A stretch of 64,000 bases of DNA, from positions 103,057,117 through 103,121,116 of the forward strand of contig OY757917.1 in the NCBI GenBank assembly GCA_963585895.1, given 5' to 3'. The notes under the pieces were generated by a model. That model saw only the letters and a list, made by a program, of their open reading frames with translations, was not told the DNA's origin and did not search any database. The stretch is from Sepioteuthis lessoniana. Its lineage: Eukaryota > Mollusca > Cephalopoda > Myopsida > Loliginidae. Of this stretch, positions 1 through 9,023 are shown piece after piece (the first letter of the stretch is position 1; the number at the start of each line of letters is the position of its first letter). The translations under genes and the position numbers were made by a program.

Positions 1-239
1 ATGACCTCCCACAACACCAAAACCAGCCTGATCGCCGCCATTCGCCGAGTATTGGCCGAGCTCCCGCCGGTGCTTGTGGAAAAGGCATGCTCTCAGTTCC
101 GGATCCATATCGAGGCGGCGATTGAGGCTGAAGGCGGCAACATTGAATAGATGTCAGCTCTACTACATAATCAAGATACCTGAATTGGTTTTCTCAATAA
201 AAATTTAAAATAAAGCTGTAGGACGACAATTTTATCGTT
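1..239 (+). mobile_element. IS630/Tc1/mariner-type transposon, 3' end only
   Basis: The first 150 bases read as 49 codons ending in TAG and look like the C-terminus of a transposase (start NTKTSLIAAIRRV, end EAEGGNIE), the part that follows the catalytic core in Tc1/mariner-like proteins. The last ~100 bases (polyadenylation-like AATAAA context, then GGACGACAATTTTATCGTT) match the right end of the related element at 26110-26862, so both belong to one family. The rest lies left of the window. The terminal CACCCTG seen in the other copy is missing here, so the end is truncated against the next repeat. The catalytic core is not visible, so activity cannot be judged. Confidence 0.7.
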
Positions 240-511
240 ATTGGCCATCCGCGTAATGCAAACTCTTCTAACGAATAGGGCACTTTGGTATCCGATAACA
301 CAAAATGTAAACAAGCGAAAGCTACTACATATGCGTTATAATTCCCTAGCTGACGTGGCACGCTTGTTGGCTGAACGATAAGATACTAAGTCTAACGTAA
401 AGTTGGGCGGGTTTCGATCTCAGCTTGAAGCGTCCTGCGTGTCTAGCAACACTGAAAAGTTGTAATACAACAAAACAGTCTGCCTAGGATTACAGTATAT
501 ATATATATATA
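240..511 (+). mobile_element. Repeat family B copy 1 (tRNA-like plus decayed hammerhead)
   Basis: This is a diverged copy of the family best seen at 5855-6151 and 58626-58950. A tRNA-like module lies near 364-420 (box A TGGCTGAACGATA, box B GGTTTCGATCT). A degenerate hammerhead remnant lies at 447-490, with CUGAAAA where CUGANGA is expected. The copy runs into a (TA)n tract, and the Penelope-like element begins at the end of that tract. Confidence 0.6.
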
Positions 512-840
512 TATATAGTGCAATTAAATGGAGACTCAAACTCGGTTAAGCCGTCATAATAAATTTATTTCGGCGGAGAACATTGTTGGTATATTCTCCG
601 TCTCGTCAGATGACTCTTTACATGCTCTGTATTGTCCCAGAGATATGATGCGAATGAGGAGTTACAGTTCGTATTCAGAAGATAAATAGGAAAATTAAAG
701 AAATTAAAAAATAAATTAAAAATCAAAAAACAAGGATAGAGATAAGAATAAAACAAAAATAAAAAACATAAAAATAAAAAACAAAAAACCTTTCGTTCCT
801 AGGCGCGAGCAGAGGGTGTGAACATATTATATGTTAGAAC
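512..840 (-). repeat. Penelope pLTR, downstream copy
   Basis: This 329-bp segment is repeated directly at 3725-4053 with one base difference found by reading both copies through. Because the ORF is on the minus strand, this is the downstream copy. On the minus strand it contains a complete hammerhead motif (about 545-620) followed by an A/T-rich stretch. Direct terminal repeats with ribozymes are a known feature of Penelope-like elements, where the repeats are called pLTRs. Confidence 0.85.
545..620 (-). ncRNA. Type I hammerhead ribozyme in pLTR (downstream copy)
   Basis: Read on the minus strand: stem I GUCAU pairs with AUGAC. The core box is CUGACGA. Stem II GACGGAGAA pairs with UUCUCCGCC with one A/C mismatch. 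GAA follows, then a 4-bp stem III (AUAA/UUAU, 2-nt loop) and an AUU cleavage triplet. All conserved core positions are present. Very short stem III is typical of Penelope and retrozyme hammerheads, which usually cleave well only as dimers. Cleavage activity is inferred, not shown. Confidence 0.8.
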
Positions 841-1287
841 GATTAAGAAACAGGAGTGGAATTAATCTACTGGTCAGTCTCTTTGATTCTATGTTCTGCC
901 TGTGTGTTCTACTACTTGGCAGGTGTGCTATTCTAAACAGACTCAGATCGTTTAACTAATGGCTATCTCATATATGATATATATTTATTTCTGATATGTC
1001 TGTTAATCAGCCCAGCTGTTGTCATCTTAGGTGTTTCTCTAGTTTCAATTAGGATCGAGATACATGAACCAGATAAGGTGGGGACATTCATTATAGTCGT
1101 CAAGTGTATTTCTTTAAAAAAATTATCCTAAAATTGGTCAAGGGGAATAAACCACTCTAGAATCCCAGGCCTTATTTTGGATTAATCTTCCTTGTTCATC
1201 TGGCCCTTATCTACCTTTGTCTTTCCTTGTCTCGGTGATATCTGCTGTTGTGTTGATCTCTGCTATTTACTAATGTTTCTTTATTAT
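841..1287 (-). other. Penelope 3' untranslated region
   Basis: This is the stretch between the stop of the RT/GIY-YIG ORF and the downstream pLTR. It is A/T-rich and holds no ORF or other repeat I recognise. It is assigned to the element because it lies between its coding region and its terminal repeat. Confidence 0.6.
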
Positions 1288-3501
1288 TTAAGATAATTTA
1301 AATTTTCCTCTATGTCTACATTTAAACACAAGTTCATTTCTCTTGTTCAATAAAAGTTTTCTATTCTTGAAATTGATTATGCTAATTTTTTCGTCTAAGC
1401 ATAGGTTACATCTACCGTTGAAGCTGTTGGCGGCAGATGAGTGTCTTAATATTTTCCACTTAATTTGTGGAGATAGCCCCTGATCCTTCAGGCCCCAGAA
1501 GTATTTCGATAAAGCAGTCTGGTACCTAAGTTTCGGGTTGGAAAATGAGTGTCTATGGCTGTACCATCTTTGCTTCCAGTTTCCCGCGGAGATCCCTATA
1601 TAGATTCTTTCCCCGTCCCTTTGTTGTTCCATAGGAGAAATGCATGCTTGGTATACGACATTCCTCGTGGTGCAGCGTCCGCCCAAGGGGCATTCTTCCT
1701 TATTCCTACAGTTACAAGACTCCCCGTTTGGGTTCCTATCTCTCGTGGTAAGCTCATTGAGTAGCCTCCTATTATGGTTGCTTAGTATATTGTACATGTT
1801 TTTTGTGCAGGAGTAACTAATTTTCACTGTATTTCTGTTAAAAATCCTACTCAATGGGTTGCCTCTATTAAAATGTTTATCTAGTAGGTGTAGAAAGTGT
1901 CTACCTATGTTAATGTTTGTGAGCTTACAAAATGGCGGATTGAACCAGACTACTTTTCTATTTCTATTCTTTCCTCGTTTATTTCCGTGACTACTATTAT
2001 TAACAGTCTCACCTACCTTGAGGGGTGTGTGGCCCCCACTATTATTCTTCCTAGCTCTCGAATTGAGGTCCACCGGGGTTAGGTATTCCAGTCTACCTTG
2101 GAATCCACTGTCCTTCAGGGCGTCATCATATCTACTTTTGTTTTCTTCGAACATTTTCTTACCTGAGGACAGCCTGTTAATTCTTTGGTTCACCGCATTG
2201 GGTATCTGTCTCAGTACCGATCTTGGGTGGTTTGAGGAGATATTTACGTATCTAGGGGCGGAATCGTTCTTACTAAAGGGTTTGAACGTACCATTATTTA
2301 AATTCAATGTGACGTCCAGAAAGTCTACTATTTTTAAATTTGAGGCTATTTGAATTCTAAACCCTAGTAGTTTGAAGACCCTAATAATTTTCTTTTGTAT
2401 ACTAGCGGTCTTCGGACCGTTACTGTCTGGGATATAAATAATCCCGTCATCTCGGTAAAGTCCAACTTGTTGCGAGTTGACAATACGACCTAGCGTATCT
2501 AGGATATAGATCCCCACTAAGTCTGCTACCTGAGCCGAATCGTAGGCCCCCATGGGGACGTCGAAATTGTCTACGTGACTTTCTACCCAGGATCTGCGGT
2601 TATCGGATAGGATGGTTTTTCTACTTGCTAGGATAATTTCTATTTCTTCTTCTGTGATCTCTGTATATTCTCTAGCGTGGTTAAGGCTCCTCACTAATAA
2701 TTCTTTAGTGATGGAAGGGTAGAACTCTATGATGTCGAATTGTACGAAAGTGGATCTCTTTTTATCCTTAATTTTCTTAAACCAATCGATAGTATCCATA
2801 GAGTTTTTCCACAAGTTATATTTGTGGCTACTCATCAATCTAGACGTAATCTTCTGTATTACATCTTTAGATACAAGGCCTAGTTCGGTTTTTGTGGGGT
2901 TAATTAATCTAGTCTGCTTTTTATCTGGGAAGTTTTTTTTGTGATCCTTAAATAAAATATAGGCACTTCTTTCTTCCAATTTCCCAACTCTATCTATCAT
3001 ATTTACTTTCTGAGCAAACTTAGCTGTGTCCCTGTTGATTTGAGTAGTTGTGTCGCTATGGTCTAGTTTATATGATTCCGTGATCCTATCATTAAGGATT
3101 CTCTCATATTCATGTGGACTGACCTGGTATATGTTGTTAGACTTATCAGATCTGACCCAGATCTTCCTTGATTTCCTAATTCGCTCTATGTCCTCTCTCA
3201 ATTTCGCCTGGAATGAATTTTTAGAGTTCAAGAATTCAATCTTCCGAATTATGCCGAATAGGTCACTCTCGAACTGGTCCAGTCCGCTGTTGCTTGGTGG
3301 TGTCCTCTGCGACTTCAATCTTCTTGCGCCGGGTTTTTGTTCCTCTTTTGTGGCTGCAGGGTTGAGATGAAAGTGGGCCTTCCATCGCATCCTCTTGATA
3401 AAGTCCACTATTTTATCCGTTAAGGATAGGACAAATTCGTGTTTCCCAGGGAATGGGATGTTCTTCAGGGAGTATTTCGGCGTGAATTTTTCCATTTGCA
3501 T
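1288..3501 (-). CDS. Penelope-like element RT with GIY-YIG endonuclease
   Basis: This 737-codon open frame encodes the replication protein of a Penelope-like retroelement: a reverse transcriptase fused to a GIY-YIG nuclease that nicks target DNA in the nucleus for target-primed copying. RT motif A is FDIIEFYPSI (about residues 255-264), motif B is GAYDSAQVADL (about 318-328) and the catalytic box is YRDD (about 349-352). The Penelope-typical FLDVTLNL segment follows. A cysteine-rich linker (CNCRNKEECPLGGRC, about 596-610) leads into the GIY-YIG domain (about 615-715; YIG inside IYIGISAG, then a conserved CNLCLDEK). The start was taken as the first ATG; a second Met lies two codons on. Length fits an entire Penelope ORF and no interruption is visible. 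With nearly identical pLTRs on both sides it looks like a recent, possibly still functional, insertion. The subfamily (Neptune-like or another) cannot be set by eye. Confidence 0.93.
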   Translation of the reverse strand: MQMEKFTPKYSLKNIPFPGKHEFVLSLTDKIVDFIKRMRWKAHFHLNPAATKEEQKPGARRLKSQRTPPSNSGLDQFESDLFGIIRKIEFLNSKNSFQAKLREDIERIRKSRKIWVRSDKSNNIYQVSPHEYERILNDRITESYKLDHSDTTTQINRDTAKFAQKVNMIDRVGKLEERSAYILFKDHKKNFPDKKQTRLINPTKTELGLVSKDVIQKITSRLMSSHKYNLWKNSMDTIDWFKKIKDKKRSTFVQFDIIEFYPSITKELLVRSLNHAREYTEITEEEIEIILASRKTILSDNRRSWVESHVDNFDVPMGAYDSAQVADLVGIYILDTLGRIVNSQQVGLYRDDGIIYIPDSNGPKTASIQKKIIRVFKLLGFRIQIASNLKIVDFLDVTLNLNNGTFKPFSKNDSAPRYVNISSNHPRSVLRQIPNAVNQRINRLSSGKKMFEENKSRYDDALKDSGFQGRLEYLTPVDLNSRARKNNSGGHTPLKVGETVNNSSHGNKRGKNRNRKVVWFNPPFCKLTNINIGRHFLHLLDKHFNRGNPLSRIFNRNTVKISYSCTKNMYNILSNHNRRLLNELTTRDRNPNGESCNCRNKEECPLGGRCTTRNVVYQACISPMEQQRDGERIYIGISAGNWKQRWYSHRHSFSNPKLRYQTALSKYFWGLKDQGLSPQIKWKILRHSSAANSFNGRCNLCLDEKISIINFKNRKLLLNKRNELVFKCRHRGKFKLS

Positions 3502-3724
3502 GTATAACCAGTATCTCCTTTCTTTTTTTAAAACTTATCCACGGAGTGCTCAACTTTTTGCAAGGAGCGATAATTCTAAATTATCCAGTTAGTGTCCAAG
3601 GACAGTGTGTGTGGATTATTGTTTTACATAGAATATATGAGGGTAATCATATAAATCTATGAGAGTGCTCAATGTATGGCTATTGTTAGTTCCCTAGGGT
3701 ATAACAAAATTCACATTCAGAGCG
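3502..3724 (-). other. Penelope 5' leader
   Basis: This is the ~220-bp spacer between the upstream pLTR and the ORF start. Nothing else is recognised in it. In this family the leader and the upstream pLTR are expected to hold the promoter, but no clear motif was seen. Confidence 0.5.
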
Positions 3725-4053
3725 TATATAGTGCAATTAAATGGAGACTCAAACTCGGTTAAGCCGTCATAATAAATTTATTTCGGCGGAGAACATTGTT
3801 GGTATATTCTCCGTCTCGTCGGATGACTCTTTACATGCTCTGTATTGTCCCAGAGATATGATGCGAATGAGGAGTTACAGTTCGTATTCAGAAGATAAAT
3901 AGGAAAATTAAAGAAATTAAAAAATAAATTAAAAATCAAAAAACAAGGATAGAGATAAGAATAAAACAAAAATAAAAAACATAAAAATAAAAAACAAAAA
4001 ACCTTTCGTTCCTAGGCGCGAGCAGAGGGTGTGAACATATTATATGTTAGAAC
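3725..4053 (-). repeat. Penelope pLTR, upstream copy
   Basis: This is the direct repeat of 512-840, also 329 bp, with a single base difference. It lies upstream of the ORF in the element's orientation. Near-identity of the two copies implies little time since insertion. Its hammerhead lies at about 3758-3833, and the one differing base falls inside that ribozyme core (CCGACGA instead of CUGACGA). Confidence 0.85.
3758..3833 (-). ncRNA. Hammerhead motif in pLTR (upstream copy), variant core
   Basis: It has the same stems as the downstream copy, but the conserved U of the CUGANGA box is C on the transcribed strand (base 3821 on +). That uridine is nearly invariant in hammerheads, so this copy is expected to be weak or inactive. 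Confidence 0.65.
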
Positions 4054-4092
4054 GTGCGTCTATCAATATATGTACTTTTACATATATATTTT

Positions 4093-4575
4093 GGCCCAGT
4101 CGGCTAGGACAGCAGAATACACTCGCTGCACCTCTGCGGAGAGGTAAGACTCCCCCAACGAGTGTCGTGGATATAATACTAAATAATCTGATTATGCGGC
4201 TTCAGTAATGCTGGAGATTTGTGGGATCGCAGAGTTCTCCTTCATTGCCATCGCGCTCAGTCCACTCTGGCTCGGAGTAGTAGCACCAGATAGGGTCCTA
4301 TCTATGGGTCGAATATAACTAAACTGTAATTACGTTAAACTAAATTGTTCGAAATTAACTGTTTTTACATTTAACAGTGTTTAAACTGCGTGCTTATGTT
4401 AAACTGAATTGTCTGAAATAGAACTGTTTGAACATTTAACAGTGTGTAAACAAAAAATTATGCTTTTACTAAACTGAATTGTTTGAAACATATCAAAATG
4501 ACTTAATTCATCGCTAAATTACCCGAAAAAAGTTGATATGCCGTAAAACAAAACGACCAACCAACCAACATATAC
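4093..4575 (+). mobile_element. SINE-E copy
   Basis: The copy begins GGCCCAGTCGG and passes through the family's conserved body (CTCTGCGGAGAGGTAAGAC, CCATCGCGCTCAGTCCACTCTGG and CCTATCTATGGGTC, each in its own place). It continues with several AACTGAATTGTTTGAAA-like A/T-rich units and ends GTTGATATGCCGTAAAAC followed by (CCAA)n. At least ten other copies occur in the window. I see no convincing box A/B at the start, so 'SINE' is a working label; the tail is shared with SINE-D. Confidence 0.6.
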
Positions 4576-4728
4576 ATTTATTTATATTCTCTCTCTCTTT
4601 CTCCCACTTTCCCTTCCCATATATATATATATATAAAGAGAAAGATTATATATTCATGTATAAATGCATGTATATATATATATATATATTAACGCATAAG
4701 TATATACTGCCTTCCTCTTTATATATAT

Positions 4729-5231
4729 TGTCACGTGATGTCCCACTGAGACGATTGAAATATGATTACTACTATCCTCCTGTTTGAATTAACCGTGGCA
4801 AGTCATCAGAGAATGACCGTTAAGGCATGATAGTAAATTAGGGCAAGCTATCTGTACTCAGTAACCTGACTTGGATGACATCTAGTAGCCCTAAAAAAAA
4901 TCGCCTGATCAGGGGGAAGAAGAGAGAAGCCAAACGATTGGCTGGGACCCCAAAACGGAAGTGGGGACTCCCTCCCGTCAGCGGAAATGGAAAAGAAAAA
5001 AGTTAGTGGTTGGACAGGGTTCGTAGCGGACAGAACCAAAGCCAAGTACTCCGGGTAGAAGGAGACAAAAAAATATCTCGGACACGAAGGAGCCATTTTC
5101 TTCAAGCCAGTATTAAAAAAATAAGATAAAGTCTATTAGCCCGTAAAAGAAGAAAGATTCTCCACAGGACCCCATCAAAGAAAAAAGATAAGTAAATTTT
5201 GAGACCATTTCTCCTTATAACGAATTTTATA

Positions 5232-5266
<35 letters not shown>

Positions 5267-5833
5267 GGAAGAAAAACGAAAGGCAAGAAAAGAAGAAAGA
5301 CATTTATGTTCATGGACTGTTCATTTATTATATATTTGATACGTTGAAGGTGTATATCTTTGTATAGTAAAAGATTGATATATTTTAATGTTCCCACGTG
5401 GTCGAAGTTGTTCTTTGCAGTTCTGCTACGAATTTGTTGTGTCTTATTTCTTTTCAGCTTCTATTCGCCTTATGTTATCTTGCTTAAAATTGTCCAATTA
5501 ATTCCTTTAAAATATCACACGGGAAACTGGAATTGCCGACTACTATAATTAATATTATTACGTCTCAACCTAGAGGTCCATATCTTCCATTGTCTAGGGG
5601 AGGAAGACTAGCGACCTGGTGTGTGTGTGTATAGTGTGAAATTTGGAACCCCTTGCCAGCGGCGGTCATTCTGGCCCTAAATTAATCCCCCACATAATAT
5701 GCCAGTTCTTATATGCCTGAGAAAAAAACTCTGAACGAGGACTTATTCTACAAGGGATCAAATGCCAACCTGCCCCGTCTTCACACGTGCGAAAATAAAG
5801 TCCCGTTTTGGGATTTTAAAGAATTTGCCGTCA
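4729..5833 (-). mobile_element. LTR-like dispersed repeat, copy 1 (fossil)
   Basis: This non-coding repeat of about 1.1 kb is the diverged reverse complement of 57262-58625. On the minus strand it begins near GTGACGGCAAA and ends CACGTGACA, within TA-rich flanks. TG...CA ends, no coding potential and lone occurrence suggest an old solo LTR. A non-autonomous DNA transposon with short inverted ends is the main alternative. It includes a (CT)n tract at 5229-5263. The two copies are clearly diverged, so it is old. Confidence 0.4.
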
Positions 5834-5854
5834 CTATATATGTATATATATATA

Positions 5855-6151
5855 TTGTCATCCACAGAAAGACTGTTTCGTTATATCACAACACTTCAGT
5901 GTGGTTAGACCCATAGGACGCGGGAAGCTGGGATCGAAACCCGCCCAACTTTACGTTAGACTTAGTATTATACCGCTCAGCCAACAAGTGTACAACGTCA
6001 GCAAGGGAATTATAAGGTATTAAGTAGTAGCGTTCGTTTGTTTACATTTTATACCTTACCGGATACCAGAGTGCTCAATTCGTTCGAAGAGCTTTGCATT
6101 ATGCAGATTCTTTCGTTAGAATGCTCAACCCCCATGGGGAAGCGTATATAT
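5855..6151 (-). mobile_element. Repeat family B monomer (retrozyme-like), copy 2
   Basis: This ~297-bp monomer is read on the minus strand. TA-rich start, then CCCCATGGGG, a ~110-bp unique part, a tRNA-like module (box A TGGCTGAGCGG near 5980, box B GGTTTCGATCC near 5938), then a hammerhead at 5862-5904. It is followed head-to-tail by a second, shorter monomer at 6152-6262. The combination of an internal RNA polymerase III-like promoter, a hammerhead and tandem monomers of ~300 bp is the architecture of animal retrozymes. Mobility would depend on an RT from elsewhere, for instance a Penelope element. Confidence 0.7.
5862..5904 (-). ncRNA. Hammerhead ribozyme motif, family B copy 2
   Basis: Stem I is CCACA/CUGUGG. 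The box reads CUGAAGU (the last A is U), then stem II GUUGU..AUAAC, GAAAC, a short stem III and a UUC triplet. One core base deviates, so this copy is probably impaired. Confidence 0.6.
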
Positions 6152-6262
6152 TGTCATCCACGGACAGACTGTTTCGTTGTATCACAACTCTTCAGTGTAG
6201 CTAGACACGTAGGACGCGTGAAGCTGGGATCAAAACCCGTCCAACTTTACGTATATATATAT
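6152..6262 (-). mobile_element. Repeat family B partial monomer, copy 3
   Basis: This is a truncated ~110-bp monomer in the same orientation and directly abutting copy 2. It keeps the hammerhead end and the box B half of the tRNA-like module, then breaks off into a (TA)n tract. Together with copies 2 and 4 it makes a head-to-tail array. Confidence 0.65.
6158..6200 (-). ncRNA. Hammerhead ribozyme motif, family B copy 3
   Basis: The motif reads CUGAAGA, stem II GUUGU-GAU-ACAAC (perfect 5 bp), GAAA, a 3-bp stem III (ACA-GUC-UGU) and a GUC cleavage triplet, with stem I CUACA/CGUGG. Every catalytic-core position is kept; only the stem I pair closest to the cleavage site is mismatched. This is one of the two best copies of the family. 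Confidence 0.75.
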
Positions 6263-6270
6263 ATATATAT

Positions 6271-6882
6271 AGTCATCCGCAGATAGATCTGTTTCGTTCT
6301 ATCAGTGTGGCTAGACATATTGGCTTCCCGTCGCTAGGATCGAAACCTGGTTGACTCAAACGGCAATCCAAGCTTCTAACCCTCAGCCACGAGGAGCCAG
6401 TAGCAGCGAAGTAAATTTTAAACGGTTATGAATCACAATTACTATTGTTTATTCTATTTACCCAACCCCTCCGCTCGGGCAGGATATGACACAAGGTCAG
6501 GTTTTAAGCGGAGTTTAACTGGTTTGAATTCAGAGTTTTCCTTCTCCTAGACTAGTTGCCTCACCAAGGCTGAAGAACCATAGTCTGCCCTACTATTTAA
6601 CCATAGCTGGAGGGAGAATAATTGGATTCATACCTTTCCCAAGGGTATTAGTGCTATGTGAAATGCAATCAGTCTCGTCCAGGATTTGAACTCGTGTCGC
6701 CGTGTTCATTTCCTACGGCGATAACCATTACACCACGGGCACCTCAATTACTATTGTTTATATACATCCGTTTAACGGCTACCGAGACCTCAGTTCATAT
6801 ATGAAGAGACTTGCAATAAACGCTAATGGCAACACGATTTCTTCATTCGCCAGAGAACTCAACCCTACGTGGGTAGGGGAGT
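6271..6882 (-). mobile_element. Repeat family B subtype copy 4, split by a SINE-A
   Basis: This is a second subtype of family B, the same as 31905-32228. Its tRNA-like module lies near 6330-6400 and a shortened hammerhead (missing most of the box and stem II) at 6277-6310. The copy is interrupted at 6452-6744 by a SINE-A and resumes to about 6882, where it ends in GTATATATATG. Comparing with 31905-32228 confirms the continuity on both sides of the SINE. Confidence 0.65.
6452..6744 (-). mobile_element. SINE-A, full length with 16-bp TSD
   Basis: This is a tRNA-derived SINE. On the minus strand it starts GAGGTGCCCGTGGTGTAATGG (box A GTGGTGTAATGGTTATCG, box B GAGTTCAAATCC). It has a conserved body (CCTTGGGAAAGGTATGAATC, GGCAACTAGTCTAGGAGAAG, AAACTCCGCTTAAAA) and ends near GAGGGGTTGGG. 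The target-site duplication CAATTACTATTGTTTA lies at 6436-6451 and 6745-6760, so boundaries are firm. The conserved centre is a candidate for one of the SINE superfamily core domains known from molluscs, which I cannot name by eye. Confidence 0.85.
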
Positions 6883-6889
6883 ATATATA

Positions 6890-7826
6890 TGCAATCAGAG
6901 TCAGAAAGAATTTACCTCGGTTTCAACTCACCATATCATTAATATTTCGTTCTACTTAGGGTATTGAGCACTTTTACGCTTAACTTTACGATTTTTGTCG
7001 GTGTTTTTTCTTTTGACTAGGCATTGCGTTAGTGGTTGAGTAGAACGTATGTTTTTAGTCTTTTCTTCTCTTATGGAATTTTTTCCTGGATATAAGTTTG
7101 TGTAGTATTTTTATTTGCAAATTGTATCATCTGTTTTTTTTTCACATAATCAGAATTATAGAAAAGTTATAAAAATTTGTGTATATATATGTCTGTATAT
7201 GCACATGCAACAGATAAGCGAAAATTAAAAAAAAGAAAACAAAATAAAAATTCTTTTTGGAAATTTTTCGATTGATGCATTGTTTGGAATTATTTTAATC
7301 TCGCAAAAATATTTGCTATTCGAAATCAAAGTAAATCAAACAGAGTTCTTTAGACTTGAATAGGGGTCTGTTATCAAGTTTCCTGTGGCTGAAAAGTGCA
7401 ATCCATATGACATTTACGGAAGAATGTTTGATGTCTCCAGAAAAGAATATTTTGATAAAAAATGTTTACAAATGAGCTAAACATAAGTTTGCCTCTTCGA
7501 CTCTGGGTTGCAAAGATAGTTCATGAAGTGGAAACATATTGACTCTCCAGTAAATAAAAAGTTCTGGCCACAGCTGTCAGTAAAGAGGATCATGCTGATA
7601 GTCTTCTGAGACATGAAAGGATCCTTGTTTATCGATTTCTTTGAAAACGGTGCAACTGTAAACATTGGTTTTTATTGCCAACTCTTTTGGCAAAATTCAT
7701 CTTATATATTAAGTGACCGACATATATATATATAGATATATATGTTTGTGTATGTCTCCGTGTGAATACTATGTCCTTCTCTTTCTTCATCTCTTTTTTC
7801 TCTGCACACACACACACACACACACA

Positions 7827-7862
<36 letters not shown>

Positions 7863-8000
7863 TATAAAAATTGTTTTAAAAACGTTTATTCAAAAAATTA
7901 AATGCTTAATACTGAGGCAACATTAAATCTTTTAAGAAAAAAAAATGAAATTATATTAATGAGGCAGCCACAGAAGGATAAATAAACATCAATACATTTG
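6890..8000. other. Unrecognised AT-rich stretch
   Basis: There is no gene or repeat family I recognise, apart from a (CA)n(TA)n microsatellite at 7806-7859. A minus-strand 62-codon frame near 7477-7665 has no family resemblance I can name. Confidence 0.5.
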
Positions 8001-8004
8001 ATTA

Positions 8005-8256
8005 TTATCGTCCACAGACAGTCTAGATGTATCACAACTCTTCAGGGTGGCTTGAACTGCGGTATGCTTCAATCCTAGATCGAAACCCGACTTACTTTAT
8101 GTCAGTCGAATATTCAGAGTCATTCTCGGCGTAAGCGAAGGAATTTTTACGTATATCTTTTGACGTATTCATTTATCGGTTATCGGAGTGCTCAATTCAT
8201 GAAAAGAGCTATTGCATTACTGCGTATGTGTCAGCTGGCAAATTCTCCACTCAAGT

Positions 8257-8262
<6 letters not shown>
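8005..8262 (-). mobile_element. Repeat family B copy 5, diverged
   Basis: This solitary, diverged monomer keeps box B-like GGGTTTCGATC and the hammerhead half-box CUGAAGA with stem II (8012-8050), but the GAAA box is replaced by UAGA. It ends in a long (TA)n tract at 8259-8311. Confidence 0.55.
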
Positions 8263-8315
<53 letters not shown>

Positions 8316-8845
8316 TTCTTTTATGATAATAGTATTGGATAAAATATCATCACGATGTAGTTCCTTCAACTTTATTGTTGTGTTCTGGTTAGTGAACACA
8401 AGTAGTAGTCATAATAAGACAAACCACGATATGTGAGGAAAATAGTTATATTTACAGGAAAGAGTATTTACAAGAGAGAGACTGTTAGTAATAAGAACAT
8501 AGGATTAGTGATAGAGTAATGATATACTTCAACAATAAGAACGGCTCTTCTGGTCTGACTTGTAGGCTTATTCCTGATTGATCTCCGCTACTGCCATATA
8601 TGGCAGATGAAACGGCTCATTATGCTGAAAAGGTAAGTGATACCCAACATTTATAAAAGCTGAAATGACCATAACATCTTTGACCACTCTGGGTCAGAGT
8701 GGATTTGGTTTATGTATTTATGGGCGATGCTGTATTTGTATGTATATCCATATGCACCGTCAAAAGATATTAGATATGTTTTTATTTCCTATCAAAAATA
8801 TGTACAAATGCTTGCAAATATATAAATATATATGATATAGACATA

Positions 8846-9023
8846 CACGACATTCAAAAGTATTTGGCCACACTAAAAACTTTTATTTCTCATCCTTAAT
8901 GAAACAAGTAAAGCATCACAATGTTTTTATTTATTGTACTAAATACAAATCTTCCTCAGTAACTTTGACCTTAGTATAAACAGATATCTCTTGAAAAATT
9001 GATTTAAAGTCATTTTTAGTACT
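8846..9023 (+). mobile_element. Tc1-like transposon, left part
   Basis: The stretch starts ACGACATTCAAAAGTATTTGG, a typical Tc1-family terminal sequence, followed by non-coding leader. It is separated from its transposase relic (10123-10745) by an inserted RTE fragment. Assignment rests on the terminus and on the coding relic lying in the same orientation beyond the insert. Confidence 0.5.

Noticed and set aside
565-756. 63-codon frames in both pLTRs as a conserved protein
   Set aside because: They are identical only because the two pLTRs are identical; the start of each covers the hammerhead, and no family match exists.
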